The translations under genes and the position numbers were made by a program. From contig MEOA01000067.1 in the NCBI GenBank assembly GCA_001768515.1, positions 56,735-120,734 of the forward strand: a DNA stretch of 64,000 nucleotides, written 5' to 3'. This document shows positions 35,572 to 44,975 of this stretch, piece after piece; position 1 is the first letter of the stretch, and every line of letters begins with the position of its first letter. The notes under the pieces are model-generated. The model was not told the DNA's origin and did no database searches. It was given only the letters and a program-made list of their open reading frames with translations. The stretch is from Bacteroidetes bacterium GWE2_42_24. GTDB taxonomy: Bacteria > Bacteroidota > Bacteroidia > Bacteroidales > TTA-H9.

Positions 35572-37103
35572 TGCAGCGAGTAAACAGGTCTTTTGCTATC
35601 CAAAGCCTGTCCCGACCAGGTTTTATCCTGACGATTTTAATCAGCTCAGTTCTTTTAGCTATTATTATTGGCAAGTATGGCCTTTTCGTTGCCGCAGGTT
35701 TAATTACAATCCCGATTGCAATTGTTTTCATTTTTGTAGTTGTTGAGAAGCCATTTTTTGGTTTTCTGTTTACTATAGGATTGAGTTTTGTATTACTGGG
35801 ATTCTCCAGATATATCGAGATGCCATTTCCAATCGGAACACTTATGGATGGTTCGATTGGTTTAGTCGTGGTTGCCATATTCATTCACAGTTTTCCGAAG
35901 ACTCCGGATTTAAGCCCTCTGAAAAACGATGTTGTTTATCTGTCAGGGATATGGCTTTTTTATTGTATGGCTCAAATCGGCAACCCTGAGGCCAGAAGCA
36001 TAGCTGCATGGATGTCGTCAATTCGGCCTATGGCCATATATACTGTCATCTTCCCGATTTTCGGATTATTATTCCTTAACTCCCGAGAAAATATACGGAA
36101 GTTTCTTTATGTCTGGGCTTTTTTCTCTTTATTAGGAACCATAAAGGGATGCATTCAACTATATGTTGGTATCGATTATGCCGAAAGAGCCTGGCTTGAG
36201 GCCGGAGCCTGGGATACTCACCTGCTCTTTGGAAAACTCAGAGTATTCTCCTTTTTTACTGATGCTGGTCAATTTGGAGCAAATCAGGCTTATGCTGGTG
36301 TGGTTTTTTTAACTGTTGCCCTCACTTTGAAAAACAAGTATGAAAAACTATTCTTTTTGATAGTATCATTAGGTGGATTTTATGGCATGTTCTTGTCTGG
36401 AACCCGTGGTGCAATCGCGGTTCCATTTGCCGGGATGGCTCTATATGTATTTCACCGTAAGAATATTCTTATCATGGTACTCGGGGCTATCATGGGGCTA
36501 TCAGCCTTTGTCTTCTTTAAGTACACCTCTATCGGACAAGGTAACTATCAGATCGCCAGAATGAGAAGCGCATTCAATCCAGACGATCCCTCTCTTCAGA
36601 TCAGATTGGCAAATCAGCGTATTTTAAAAGTATATATGGCATCCCGACCCATCGGGGGGGGGCTGGGACATGGCGGTATAAAAGCCCAGCAATTTACCCC
36701 CAATTCATACTTGAGTTCGATTGCAACAGATAGTTGGTATGTGCTGATTTGGGTTGAGCTTGGGGTGGTTGGACTCGCTCTGCATTTGTTTATATTATTT
36801 TTTATTGTTGGAAAAAGTTCATATCTGATAATGTTTAAGGTAAGGGATAAAGAACTGGAAGGAATCGCAAGCGGGCTATGTGCCGGTATCATGGGTGTTA
36901 TGGTAGCAAGTTATGGTAATGCTGTTATTTGGCAAATGCCCACCAATCAGGTTTTCTACTCATCGTTTGGCCTGATTATGAACTGCGCCGTAGTTGATAA
37001 TAAAATTAGAATCGACAAGCGAAAAAAGCGATTCAAATCAAAATATTACAATCGAATGCACTTAGGTAGCACATTTTCAAATCATTTTAGCTTAACATAC
37101 TGA
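35568..37103 (+). CDS. Wzy-type O-antigen polymerase/ligase family protein
   Basis: A 511-residue integral membrane protein with about 10-12 helices and a large central periplasmic loop. The O-antigen ligase/polymerase family pattern is visible near MFLSGTRGAIAVPFAGMALYVF, followed by the loop with IARMRSAFNPDDPSLQIRLA and GGGLGHGGIK. It should join repeat units in the periplasm. The last 30 residues are basic and cytosolic (DKRKKRFKSKYYNR). Coupled to the flippase by a 4-base overlap, it ends the first polysaccharide transcript, before a candidate terminator at 37325. WaaL-type ligase activity is an alternative. Confidence 0.85.
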   Translation: MMQRVNRSFAIQSLSRPGFILTILISSVLLAIIIGKYGLFVAAGLITIPIAIVFIFVVVEKPFFGFLFTIGLSFVLLGFSRYIEMPFPIGTLMDGSIGLVVVAIFIHSFPKTPDLSPLKNDVVYLSGIWLFYCMAQIGNPEARSIAAWMSSIRPMAIYTVIFPIFGLLFLNSRENIRKFLYVWAFFSLLGTIKGCIQLYVGIDYAERAWLEAGAWDTHLLFGKLRVFSFFTDAGQFGANQAYAGVVFLTVALTLKNKYEKLFFLIVSLGGFYGMFLSGTRGAIAVPFAGMALYVFHRKNILIMVLGAIMGLSAFVFFKYTSIGQGNYQIARMRSAFNPDDPSLQIRLANQRILKVYMASRPIGGGLGHGGIKAQQFTPNSYLSSIATDSWYVLIWVELGVVGLALHLFILFFIVGKSSYLIMFKVRDKELEGIASGLCAGIMGVMVASYGNAVIWQMPTNQVFYSSFGLIMNCAVVDNKIRIDKRKKRFKSKYYNRMHLGSTFSNHFSLTY

Positions 37104-37324
37104 AATTTTTCGTATAATATCCAACTATATTCAATCTATCTGTTTTTGTGGTTATATTATTGTAATACTAATTATTAGCTTACAACTGAATATTATGCGG
37201 AACCAACCTCAAGTTGAGGCTTAAAGTCCTGATTTTACTCAAGATTAATGATGGCAATAAAAGGAGATTAAGTTCCTCTGAGCGACATTATCCTATTTGA
37301 TAACCAGCTAGTTTTCATGTGAAA

Positions 37325-37360
37325 ATCATTGGCTAATAAAAGGCCAATGATGCACTTTTT
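37325..37360 (+). terminator. Candidate terminator after the Wzy gene
   Basis: ATCATTGGC, 9-nt loop and GCCAATGAT form a 9-bp stem; three bases later comes CTTTTT. The distance from the Wzy stop (about 220 bases) is long for a terminator, so confidence is moderate. Confidence 0.5.
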
Positions 37361-37503
37361 CATGCTGCTGTTTTCCGACGCTTATCCAGAAAGTTATCAT
37401 TAACATTTATCTTATTCAGTCAGTCTGTCTGGTTATAAGCAAGCATCCCCCTCCTTCCGGTTTTCCTTTTCATGTTGAAAAGCTGTTCCATTCTTCTATT
37501 CCA

Positions 37504-37613
37504 TAAGTTTTACCTAAGTTATACTTCATGCGAGGCTTCTTCTATGTTGCTTCATTGTCGCTTCGTAAAAAAACGAAGTAGCTACGAAGCCGCTTCGAAG
37601 CTACTTCGAACGG
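37504..37613. repeat. Imperfect 11-bp-period array with embedded hairpins, 10 units
   Basis: Blocks of 11 from 37504: TAAGTTTTACC, TAAGTTATACT, TCATGCGAGGC, TTCTTCTATGT, TGCTTCATTGT, CGCTTCGTAAA, AAAACGAAGTA, GCTACGAAGCC, GCTTCGAAGCT, ACTTCGAACGG. CTTC sits at positions 3-6 in blocks 5-6, and CGAA at 5-8 in the last four. The array includes a near-perfect inverted repeat: CGAAGTAGCT at 37574-37583 with AGCTACTTCG at 37599-37608, and an inner pair CGAAGC / GCTTCG. Confidence 0.65.
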
Positions 37614-38194
37614 AGACTATGTTCTAGTACTGTTTGTAAGCTATTTAGCCATTCACGTCTTTGTATTAGAATAATGTGGGATTTTGGGGGTATTTAGGTT
37701 CATTCCGGCCATCGATATTGAGCATATATGATCGTACCCCAGTGCAGTCAGCGGAATGGAAATAACTCCATCATCCGGCAGTGGATTGTCGGGCCAAACA
37801 TGGCAAGACTTTCCACAATGGGGCTACTCATGATCTGGAACTCTTATCTGGGTGCAGCCGGTAAAGAGCGACCAAGAGATGTTAGAACTATCCAGCAAAA
37901 GAAATTATCAGGATTAAGTATAATGGCCGTGGGTTTTAATTGCCCGTTACCGGCAGCAATCTTATCCTTCAAGGTTTGAAATGTAACATGGGCTTGCAAC
38001 CGGAACTGTTTCGATGTGACTAACCAGGCAACCCGACCTCACGGCACGTGTAACGATTAGACTAATGGGATCCGCTATCAGACACCCTTTTTATTAAAAG
38101 GTGAAGACCGGAATAGTCATGAAGATGTCTGGGTTTTCTATGAGATTTGTAAAAGAACGTATATTCTTTATATCTTAGTAGAAATTTGTTTGAT

Positions 38195-39169
38195 ATGGAA
38201 AGACAGACATCTGGTATTGATTACCCATTAGTTAGTATCATCAGTATTAATTACGACCATCCAGAGGTAACCTGTAAGATGCTGGAGACACTTCAGCGGG
38301 TAAGTTATCCTTCGATTGAAGTAATTATTATCGATAATAACTCACCCAGAGATGATCCTTCTATGATCACGAAAAGCCATCCCTGGGTGAAGTTTATTCA
38401 GTTGAAAGAGAATCTCGGATTTGCCGGGGCAAATAATATTGGGATCAGGATGGCTAAAGGCAAATACATTCTGTTACTAAATAATGATACAGAAGTTCCT
38501 GAAGGTTTTCTTGAGCCACTGGTTGACAAAATGGAAGCAGATAAGTTGATTGCTGTAGTCAGTCCCAAGATAAAATTTTATTATACACCCGAATTGCTTC
38601 AATACACTGGTGTTCCAAAATTTAATAAAATATCGGCGCGGACTATAGGCCATGGCTTCTACAAACCTGATAACGGTCAATTTGAAAAAGACAGCGAGAC
38701 TCATTTTGCGCATGGAGCTGCCATGTTGATTTCAATGGAAGCTATCAAAAAGGTTGGTTTGATGGCTGATATCTTTTTCCTGTATTATGAAGAGATGGAT
38801 TGGTGTGAAAGGTTTAGAAAGAATGGTTATAAGATTTTTTATGTACACAATTCTCTTGTATATCACAAAGAATCGGTTTCGACCGGAAAGATGAGTCCAT
38901 TAAAAGCCTATTATATGAACCGGGCCAGGTTACTCTTTTTGCGCAGGCATGTAGACCGTCCGCTTGTTTTTATAAGTATTGCTTACCTGTTACTGATTTC
39001 TTTCCCAAAGAACACATTTCTGCCACTCATCAAAGGGAGACCCGATTTATTTAATGCTTATCATAAAGCAGTGGTATGGCATCTTCACCATTTAAACCAC
39101 GATGCGGTAAGGGTCAGTCCTGCTTTTTCTCACATTGATGATATCGAGCTGGAAACCTATCTGAAATAA
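38195..39169 (+). CDS. GT2-family glycosyltransferase (first of a tandem pair)
   Basis: A 324-residue enzyme. The ATG at 38195 is preferred over a TTG 9 bases upstream. The GT-A fold is shown by VSIISINYDHPEVTCKML, IIDNNSPRDD, LGFAGANNIGIR and KYILLLNNDTEVP with the Asp residues that bind the nucleotide-sugar metal. A hydrophobic segment near 255-280 (FISIAYLLLISFP) suggests membrane contact. It resembles rhamnosyltransferase-type GT2 enzymes of O-antigen loci. The next gene is a close paralogue, so they probably arose by tandem duplication and may add consecutive sugars. Gap to the next gene is 13 bases. Confidence 0.85.
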   Translation: MERQTSGIDYPLVSIISINYDHPEVTCKMLETLQRVSYPSIEVIIIDNNSPRDDPSMITKSHPWVKFIQLKENLGFAGANNIGIRMAKGKYILLLNNDTEVPEGFLEPLVDKMEADKLIAVVSPKIKFYYTPELLQYTGVPKFNKISARTIGHGFYKPDNGQFEKDSETHFAHGAAMLISMEAIKKVGLMADIFFLYYEEMDWCERFRKNGYKIFYVHNSLVYHKESVSTGKMSPLKAYYMNRARLLFLRRHVDRPLVFISIAYLLLISFPKNTFLPLIKGRPDLFNAYHKAVVWHLHHLNHDAVRVSPAFSHIDDIELETYLK

Positions 39170-39182
39170 TACGTACAAAACT

Positions 39183-40106
39183 ATGCCTCCTGATAAGAAC
39201 CCTTTGGTCAGTATCGTTACCGTGAATTTTAATCAGGCAGAGGCTACTTGTGAACTCGTTGACTCTTTAGGACACATATTGTATTCAAATATTGAGATTA
39301 TTGTTGTTGATAATAATTCCGAAGAGGAATCTTGTCAGATCATCAAAAAGCGGTTTCCAAATATTCTTTTGATAAACAGTCCGATTAATTATGGTTTTGC
39401 CGCTGGCAATAACCTGGGAATTATGCGGGCACGAGGAAAGTATATCCTTTTGCTCAATAATGACACTGTAGTGACATCAGGGTTTCTCGCCCCGCTTATT
39501 GAACTCATGGAAAAAACTGACAGCATAGGTGTTGTCAGTCCCAAAATCTTGTTTTATCATCATCCTGATACAATACAGTATGCAGGATTTACCAACATTT
39601 CGAAGATCACTTCACGGAATAGAAAAATTGGTTTTGGGGAAATAGATAAAGGACAATATAATTACTCGCAAGAGACGTCATACGCGCATGGCGCAGCTAT
39701 GCTTGTCAGAGCCGAAGTTGTGAAGAAGGTTGGAATGATGTCATATGCATTCTTTTTATATTACGAAGAGGCTGACTGGTGCGAGCGTATCAGGAAGGCC
39801 GGTTATCAGATTTGGTTTACCGGTAAATCGTTGGTTTATCATAAAGAATCAATAAGCACCGGAAAGGATAGCAAACTTAAACTTTTCTATATGAGCAGGA
39901 ACCGGATATTGTATCTGCGAAGAAACCGTTCCGGTCTAACCCTGTTTTTATCACTTATTTATATCTTAACTGTAGCTGCGCCAAATCAACTAATAAGACT
40001 AGCTTTAGCTGGTAAGCTAAAACTGGTAAAGGTGTACCTTGATGCTTTGGCATGGCATATTAAGATGATTAATAAGGAAGAAATATTTGAAAATCCATAT
40101 TTATAA
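39183..40106 (+). CDS. GT2-family glycosyltransferase (second of a tandem pair)
   Basis: A 307-residue paralogue of the preceding gene with the same motif order: VSIVTVNFNQAEATCELV, IVVDNNSEEES, YGFAAGNNLGIMRARG, KYILLLNNDTVVT, YAHGAAMLVRAEVV, FFLYYEEADWCERIRKAGY and YHKESISTGKDSKLK. The shared blocks are nearly collinear with the first copy, and the differences lie in loops that may set acceptor choice. Its 3' end is followed 19 bases later by the AsnB-like gene. Expected role: adds a sugar to the lipid-linked repeat unit in the cytosol. Confidence 0.85.
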   Translation: MPPDKNPLVSIVTVNFNQAEATCELVDSLGHILYSNIEIIVVDNNSEEESCQIIKKRFPNILLINSPINYGFAAGNNLGIMRARGKYILLLNNDTVVTSGFLAPLIELMEKTDSIGVVSPKILFYHHPDTIQYAGFTNISKITSRNRKIGFGEIDKGQYNYSQETSYAHGAAMLVRAEVVKKVGMMSYAFFLYYEEADWCERIRKAGYQIWFTGKSLVYHKESISTGKDSKLKLFYMSRNRILYLRRNRSGLTLFLSLIYILTVAAPNQLIRLALAGKLKLVKVYLDALAWHIKMINKEEIFENPYL

Positions 40107-40125
40107 CTATCAAAATCAAGCTACA

Positions 40126-41961
40126 ATGGGACAAAATGAACGTTTAATTGGTTTTTTTGATGCTCAGGGCAAGGTAGAACATATACTAAAGGATTTATCA
40201 GGCCTTACCTTGCGGGTTAGTGTAGCACATTCAGGGAAATGGATGTATTCTGAACTGGATGATTATTCTATTCTATTCTATGGCAGGTTGTTTAATGCTG
40301 AAGAGCTTAAAACACAATATCAGATAACTGCCTTCAGCGAGGGTGAACTATTGCTTAAAGTTTTTATTTATGACGAAAGAAAAGGGCTTAAAAAGGTTGA
40401 TGGGTCTTTTCTTTGCCTCATTAGATATGAGAACCACATTCATATTATCAGGGATCGGCATGGTACCGGACCTCAACTTTATTATACAGCTAAGGAGTTT
40501 TGTACCGCTCAGACAGATCTGAACATGCTAACTACTTTCAAACCAGAACCTGATTATAAGTCGCTTGTAACTTTCCTCCAGTATGGTTATATACCTGCCC
40601 CAGATACCGGGTTGAAAGGAGTAAAGAAATTACCGGCCGGTTATTGTTTACACTATAATGGTAAACAGTTAGAAGAAAGAAACCTTTTCCCCCATGAAGA
40701 TTTTGTTGTAGAGCCCTTTCGCGGAACTATTGAGGAAGCTGTTGAAGAATACAAGAGACTGCATACACAATCAATTAAGAGGCGCATAGGGGATGCGGGT
40801 AAAGTGGGAATTCTCCTCAGTGGCGGCTTCGATTCCGGAGGAAATATATATAAACTCCGTGAAATTTTTAATGGTGAAATTAATGGTTTTTCTGTTGGAT
40901 TTCAGGATAATCCATGGACAGAGGTGCCTTTAGCCGAGTTACTTGCCAATCGATACAATGCTTCATTTGAATCTTACATTATTAAAGGTGATGAGCTTTC
41001 AGAATTACCCAATTTGGTTCAGAAAATGGGTGATCCTTTTCAGGAAGGGGGATTAATGGTGAATTATTGCGCTATGCGAATGGCATCGAAGTACAATCTT
41101 CCGGTCATACTTGGCGGTGATGCCAATGACCAGTTCTTTGGCACCGCCATAAAAGAACTGGCCATGAAGTATTTCATTGACCATTATCATCTGGATATAC
41201 CTGTCGGCCTGGCGCAACGGCTGACACGGACTATCCATTCGGATAAGCTGTTCAGAATCCATTTCCATCTGGAAAAGATCAGGAATATTTTGAAGCCGGA
41301 TTCTTTTGGTTTTTCATATCACGGGATGAAAGCTTTGATTAACAGGAACCATCATCAATATCTTTCAATGCCTTTGTTTGCTGTCGCACATAGCAAATTC
41401 AATACTTTTGATGAATTGTTTTCGCTACGGAGTTATGATATGGATATACAGCAGATTATTAATCAGATAATTCTTTTTAAAGCCAGTCAAATGGCTTCGC
41501 TATGGAATCAGAATATTGCATTCCCGTATGCCGACCTTGATATCTTTAATTTTCTGAAAACCTTACCCAGATCTTACAAATGTCATGGTACACCAGAAGA
41601 GATTGTAAAAGGCAAGGGAGTTGCCAAATTCTTACATAAAAAATACTTAAAAACTAAACTTCCTGTAGAAATCACATCAAGGAAGAAGCAAGGTGGGTTT
41701 GCTCCCCTCCCACTTTTCTTTAAAGATATCGAACAACTTAATGCTATCCACTCCCTTATAAATAATTCCGGTATAACAGAAGGTTTCATCAATAAGTTAG
41801 AAGTTGATAAGCTCTTTATGGATTACAAACGATTCGTTGATAATGAGAATATCTGGTTTTGGCAGCGTCAGGTTAAGGCATTCCAGTTGTTTAACTTACT
41901 TGTTTTAGCTGTTTGGTGGGAAGTGCAAATTATCAACAAGGAATCTGCTTTGAGATTGTGA
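40126..41961 (+). CDS. Asparagine synthase-like amidotransferase lacking the N-terminal Cys
   Basis: A 611-residue protein. ATG at 40126 is chosen; an upstream TTG would overlap the previous gene. The N-terminal half has the fold of a class II glutaminase (ILFYGRLFNAEEL, RDRHGTGPQLYY) but begins MGQNERLIGFFD instead of the catalytic Met-Cys-Gly, so the nucleophilic Cys that hydrolyses glutamine is absent. The C-terminal half is the ATP-using synthetase domain with the pyrophosphate loop LLSGGFDSGG (near 232) and LPVILGGDANDQFFG. It probably adenylates a carboxylate and uses free ammonia or another amine. Within a polysaccharide locus a likely substrate is a uronic acid or sugar-linked carboxylate, giving an amidated sugar. 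Asparagine formation is an alternative. Confidence 0.82.
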   Translation: MGQNERLIGFFDAQGKVEHILKDLSGLTLRVSVAHSGKWMYSELDDYSILFYGRLFNAEELKTQYQITAFSEGELLLKVFIYDERKGLKKVDGSFLCLIRYENHIHIIRDRHGTGPQLYYTAKEFCTAQTDLNMLTTFKPEPDYKSLVTFLQYGYIPAPDTGLKGVKKLPAGYCLHYNGKQLEERNLFPHEDFVVEPFRGTIEEAVEEYKRLHTQSIKRRIGDAGKVGILLSGGFDSGGNIYKLREIFNGEINGFSVGFQDNPWTEVPLAELLANRYNASFESYIIKGDELSELPNLVQKMGDPFQEGGLMVNYCAMRMASKYNLPVILGGDANDQFFGTAIKELAMKYFIDHYHLDIPVGLAQRLTRTIHSDKLFRIHFHLEKIRNILKPDSFGFSYHGMKALINRNHHQYLSMPLFAVAHSKFNTFDELFSLRSYDMDIQQIINQIILFKASQMASLWNQNIAFPYADLDIFNFLKTLPRSYKCHGTPEEIVKGKGVAKFLHKKYLKTKLPVEITSRKKQGGFAPLPLFFKDIEQLNAIHSLINNSGITEGFINKLEVDKLFMDYKRFVDNENIWFWQRQVKAFQLFNLLVLAVWWEVQIINKESALRL

Positions 41962-42047
41962 TATAACAATCAAGAATATCAGTTTATAGCATATATACCT
42001 AGTAAAAATGAAACAATACCAGTACATGGTTAAAACTATTTAGAAAT

Positions 42048-43703
42048 ATGAAAAAAATAGGGATAATACTCCAATCCTCATTTTGTAATAAATACCTTTA
42101 TAAAGCGCTTGAAATATTATCAGCCAGTGATAATGTCAAAATCTTCTTTTTGATAAATCAGGAGGATGCGATTCATAAGGGTTCCCTTTCACGCGTTCAG
42201 GAAACAACTGTCAATGAGCATAATAAGACTCGTTTTTTCGATACTCTGGTTTTCAAGCTAATTATAAACATTGAGTACGCGATATTGAGTTTTTTTGACA
42301 AAAGCATCAAGGGACTACGTGAGAAGCAAAGTATACAATCTTTAATTAAAAATGAGGTAACTTATTTAGTACCGATTCACTCTGCTTCTGGTCAGGTGGT
42401 CAGATATTCTGATGAGGAGATAGATACTATTAAGAAGCTTGAATTGGATGTCCTGATTATAGGCAATGGTTCCGAGAATTTTGAAGGCGAAATTTTCAAC
42501 TGTGCCAAAGAGGGAATTGTTTCAATTCAACACACCGACATCCGTTGGAATCGTGGAGGGCTGCCAGTCTTTTGGGAAGTATATTTCAGGTATCCTTCAG
42601 CAGGGTTTGTTATCCTGAGGCAAACTAAAAAGAATGATTACAGCCAGATTCTTTTCAGGGGTGATATCGCAATAACATCAACATATACAAAGAGTTTAAT
42701 AAAGCTGTATAGCCGAAGTTATTTTTATATGGCAGAGCTGATTCTGAATTTTGCAAAAAATGGCCACCTGCCATTACCGGAAGAAAGCTTGCCTTTCGGA
42801 GGGAAATTACTAAGGATACCTTCGATCTATCACACGTTTAATTATTTTTTAAAAACATCTTTTTTATTGATATACAATGCAATAGAAAGAAATGTATTAA
42901 AAAAGGAAACCAGGTGGAGCGTCGCCTTTTGTAGTAAATCTTGGAGAAATTCAACTTTAAACGAGGGTATTCGCATAAAGAATCCTCCCGATCATTTTTT
43001 TGCTGATCCGTTTGTCGCGAAAAGAAATGGGAGAACAGTTTGTTTCGTTGAAGATTTCTCATTCCGGCAAAACAATGGCTGTATTGCTGCTATAGAAATT
43101 CTAAATGAGAAAGAATATCGGATTCTGGGTCCAATCATTGAGGAGCCATTTCACATGTCCTATCCTTTTGTTTTTGAATACAAACAAGATCTATACATGA
43201 TCCCGGAAACAAGTGGAGCAAAATCAATTCGATTATACAAATGCATCGAATTTCCTTTAAAATGGGAATATCAAAAAGAAATTCTGAGTGGAGGGCATTT
43301 TGTTGATCCTATGATTCTAAATCATAATGGATTATGGTTTATCTTAACTAATACCGAGGACGAAAAGCTCATCGCCTATTATAGTCATGACCCAATAAAT
43401 GGGATATGGGTAGAACATGAAAAAGACCCGTTGATTTTCGACCTTAACACTTCAAGAAATGGCGGACTGCTTCGGGATGAAGATGGGAGCTATGTGAGAT
43501 GCAGGCAGAAATTCGGTTTTAACACCTATGGAGCTGCTTTAACAATGGCTAAAATTATTGATCTGTCTCCAAATAGTTATATGGAACAGGAAATTTGCCA
43601 GATATCTCCTGATTTCTTTCCCAAACTGATTGGATGTCACCACATGCATAGCAATGGAGAAACAACGGTTTTCGATTACCTTCGGGTTGAAAATTTAAAA
43701 TGA
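42048..43703 (+). CDS. Formyltransferase-like domain fused to a GINT1-N/GH43-like domain
   Basis: A 551-residue cytosolic protein. Residues about 1-245 resemble a formyl-transferase Rossmann domain: KKIGIILQSSFCNKYLY at the start, LDVLIIGNGSENFEGEI, then VSIQHTDIRWNRGGLPVFWEV containing the His and the Arg-Gly-Gly-Leu-Pro pattern of sugar and methionyl-tRNA formyltransferases (His near 162). Residues about 285-551 form a beta-rich domain of the kind found at the N-terminus of glucosamine inositolphosphorylceramide transferase: DHFFADPFV, CFVEDFSF, MSYPFVFEYKQDLYMIPE. In this setting it probably N-formylates an amino sugar. Whether the second domain is catalytic is unknown. The ATG lies 86 bases after the AsnB-like gene. 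Confidence 0.75.
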   Translation: MKKIGIILQSSFCNKYLYKALEILSASDNVKIFFLINQEDAIHKGSLSRVQETTVNEHNKTRFFDTLVFKLIINIEYAILSFFDKSIKGLREKQSIQSLIKNEVTYLVPIHSASGQVVRYSDEEIDTIKKLELDVLIIGNGSENFEGEIFNCAKEGIVSIQHTDIRWNRGGLPVFWEVYFRYPSAGFVILRQTKKNDYSQILFRGDIAITSTYTKSLIKLYSRSYFYMAELILNFAKNGHLPLPEESLPFGGKLLRIPSIYHTFNYFLKTSFLLIYNAIERNVLKKETRWSVAFCSKSWRNSTLNEGIRIKNPPDHFFADPFVAKRNGRTVCFVEDFSFRQNNGCIAAIEILNEKEYRILGPIIEEPFHMSYPFVFEYKQDLYMIPETSGAKSIRLYKCIEFPLKWEYQKEILSGGHFVDPMILNHNGLWFILTNTEDEKLIAYYSHDPINGIWVEHEKDPLIFDLNTSRNGGLLRDEDGSYVRCRQKFGFNTYGAALTMAKIIDLSPNSYMEQEICQISPDFFPKLIGCHHMHSNGETTVFDYLRVENLK

Positions 43704-44064
43704 ATAAGCATTGAATGACATAAGAGAGATGAATACTTCTGAGTTGTTCATTATTAAACGTTTGAATTTCAACATCAGTAGACTTAATACCTTACTTTCA
43801 CTTTGACAAAAAGTGTAGTGTATTCATGGTTTTAGCTTATAAAATGGATCAAACTATGTTATCTTTGTTAGAATATTGTGGTGTAAGGAAGGTTTAATGC
43901 TTGCCTTGAATATAAAACGACGATAATAGTGCTCAAAAATCTCAACTGACTTAGCAGAACTAATTCAAATAAATAGTAAAAGGTTGCAAATTATACTTCT
44001 ATTCACCCAAATAGACATTCATAACTAAAAACTAATAATTAATCATTTTTCTAATATATAAACA
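43704..44064. other. A/T-rich gap with a possible internal promoter
   Basis: About 360 bases without a gene. TATCTTTG at 43860-43867 fits the Bacteroidota -7 element, but the -33 region (about 20 bases upstream) has no TTG. A small hairpin CACTTT / AAAGTG lies near 43800 without a T-tract. It may start a second transcript for the genes that follow. Confidence 0.35.
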
Positions 44065-44970
44065 ATGAATAAGTACTATTCGATCATTCACCAAAAGCTT
44101 AAATATGGCTTTACTGTTGAGCTATACAACTTCCTATTTCTAATCAATCCTAAGAAAATCGAACATCCGATAGTTGCCACCATCGATGATACGATTAAAA
44201 GAATCATTGAGAAGAAATGCTCTGTAAGTAGATTTGGTGACGGAGAAGTACTTTTAATTGGGGAAAACTCAATTCGTTTTCAACACAGTTCAGCTCTTCT
44301 TGCCCAAAGATTGAAGGAAGTAATTCAAAGCGAAAATGAAAGACATCTGGTCTGTATCTCAGATGTATTTGATTCTTTAGCACCCTATAATCGAAAAGGC
44401 AGACGATTTTGGAGAACGCATTTTTACCTGTATGGGGCTTTGTGGAACAAGTATCTTGTCAAGGGGAAGACCTACTACAATACATTTATGACCCGGCCCT
44501 ATATGGACTATAAGGATAAACAGCAGGCTTCGAGATGGTTTCCAATGCTAAAACAGATATGGACAGATAGAGATATTGTGTTTATCGAAGGCGAAAAAAG
44601 CAGGTTAGGTGTTGGAAATGACTTGTTTGATAATGCACGATCCATTCGGAGAATTCTGGGTCCTGCCATGCATGCCTTTGATAGATATGATGAATTACTG
44701 GAAACAGCAAAAAAAGCCGGTGACGAAAACACTTTGTTCCTTTGCGCCCTGGGTCCCACTGCTACTGTAATATCCTATGATTTATTTCAGGCTGGATTTC
44801 AAGCCATAGATGTCGGGCACGTAGATATAGAATATGAATGGTTTAGAATGAAGGCATTAAAAAAGGTAAAAATTCCTTCAAAATATACTAATGAAGCAGC
44901 CGGCGGAGGCAATGTAGGCGAAAGCAATGACCATGTCTATAAAAGCCAAATTATTGCAAAAATCATATAA
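44065..44970 (+). CDS. GT-D fold glycosyltransferase (DUF1792 / SP_1767 type)
   Basis: A 301-residue protein. The pattern SVSRFGDGEVLLIGENSIRFQ near residue 52, followed by LICI/SDVFD-like segments and LFLCALGPTATVISYDLFQAG with GHVDIEYEWF, matches the GT-D glycosyltransferase domain family first described for streptococcal glycan assembly, which moves a hexose to a growing glycan. The DGE in RFGDGE is the expected metal or nucleotide-sugar site. In a polysaccharide locus it probably adds one sugar of the repeat. Start ATG is followed by a plausible frame; the next gene begins 5 bases later. Confidence 0.78.
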   Translation: MNKYYSIIHQKLKYGFTVELYNFLFLINPKKIEHPIVATIDDTIKRIIEKKCSVSRFGDGEVLLIGENSIRFQHSSALLAQRLKEVIQSENERHLVCISDVFDSLAPYNRKGRRFWRTHFYLYGALWNKYLVKGKTYYNTFMTRPYMDYKDKQQASRWFPMLKQIWTDRDIVFIEGEKSRLGVGNDLFDNARSIRRILGPAMHAFDRYDELLETAKKAGDENTLFLCALGPTATVISYDLFQAGFQAIDVGHVDIEYEWFRMKALKKVKIPSKYTNEAAGGGNVGESNDHVYKSQIIAKII

Positions 44971-44975
44971 AAAGG

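Larger units (their letters stand above)
37104..38194. other. Long spacer inside the polysaccharide locus, about 1.1 kb
   Basis: It separates the export and polymerase genes from the glycosyltransferase genes. A terminator candidate (37325-37360) and an 11-bp-period array with a strong hairpin (37504-37613) are described separately. A short plus frame at 37728-37979 (83 codons) has no recognisable features or good ribosome site and is not called. The promoter for the downstream glycosyltransferases should be here but I cannot point to it. Confidence 0.55.

Noticed and set aside
37728..37979. 83-codon open frame in the third long spacer
   Set aside because: No motif, signal peptide or ribosome site. 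CCGGCCATCG and ACCCCAG nearby also have loose matches at about 25.25 kb, which may mean both are eroded copies of the same mobile DNA, but the similarity is too weak to call.
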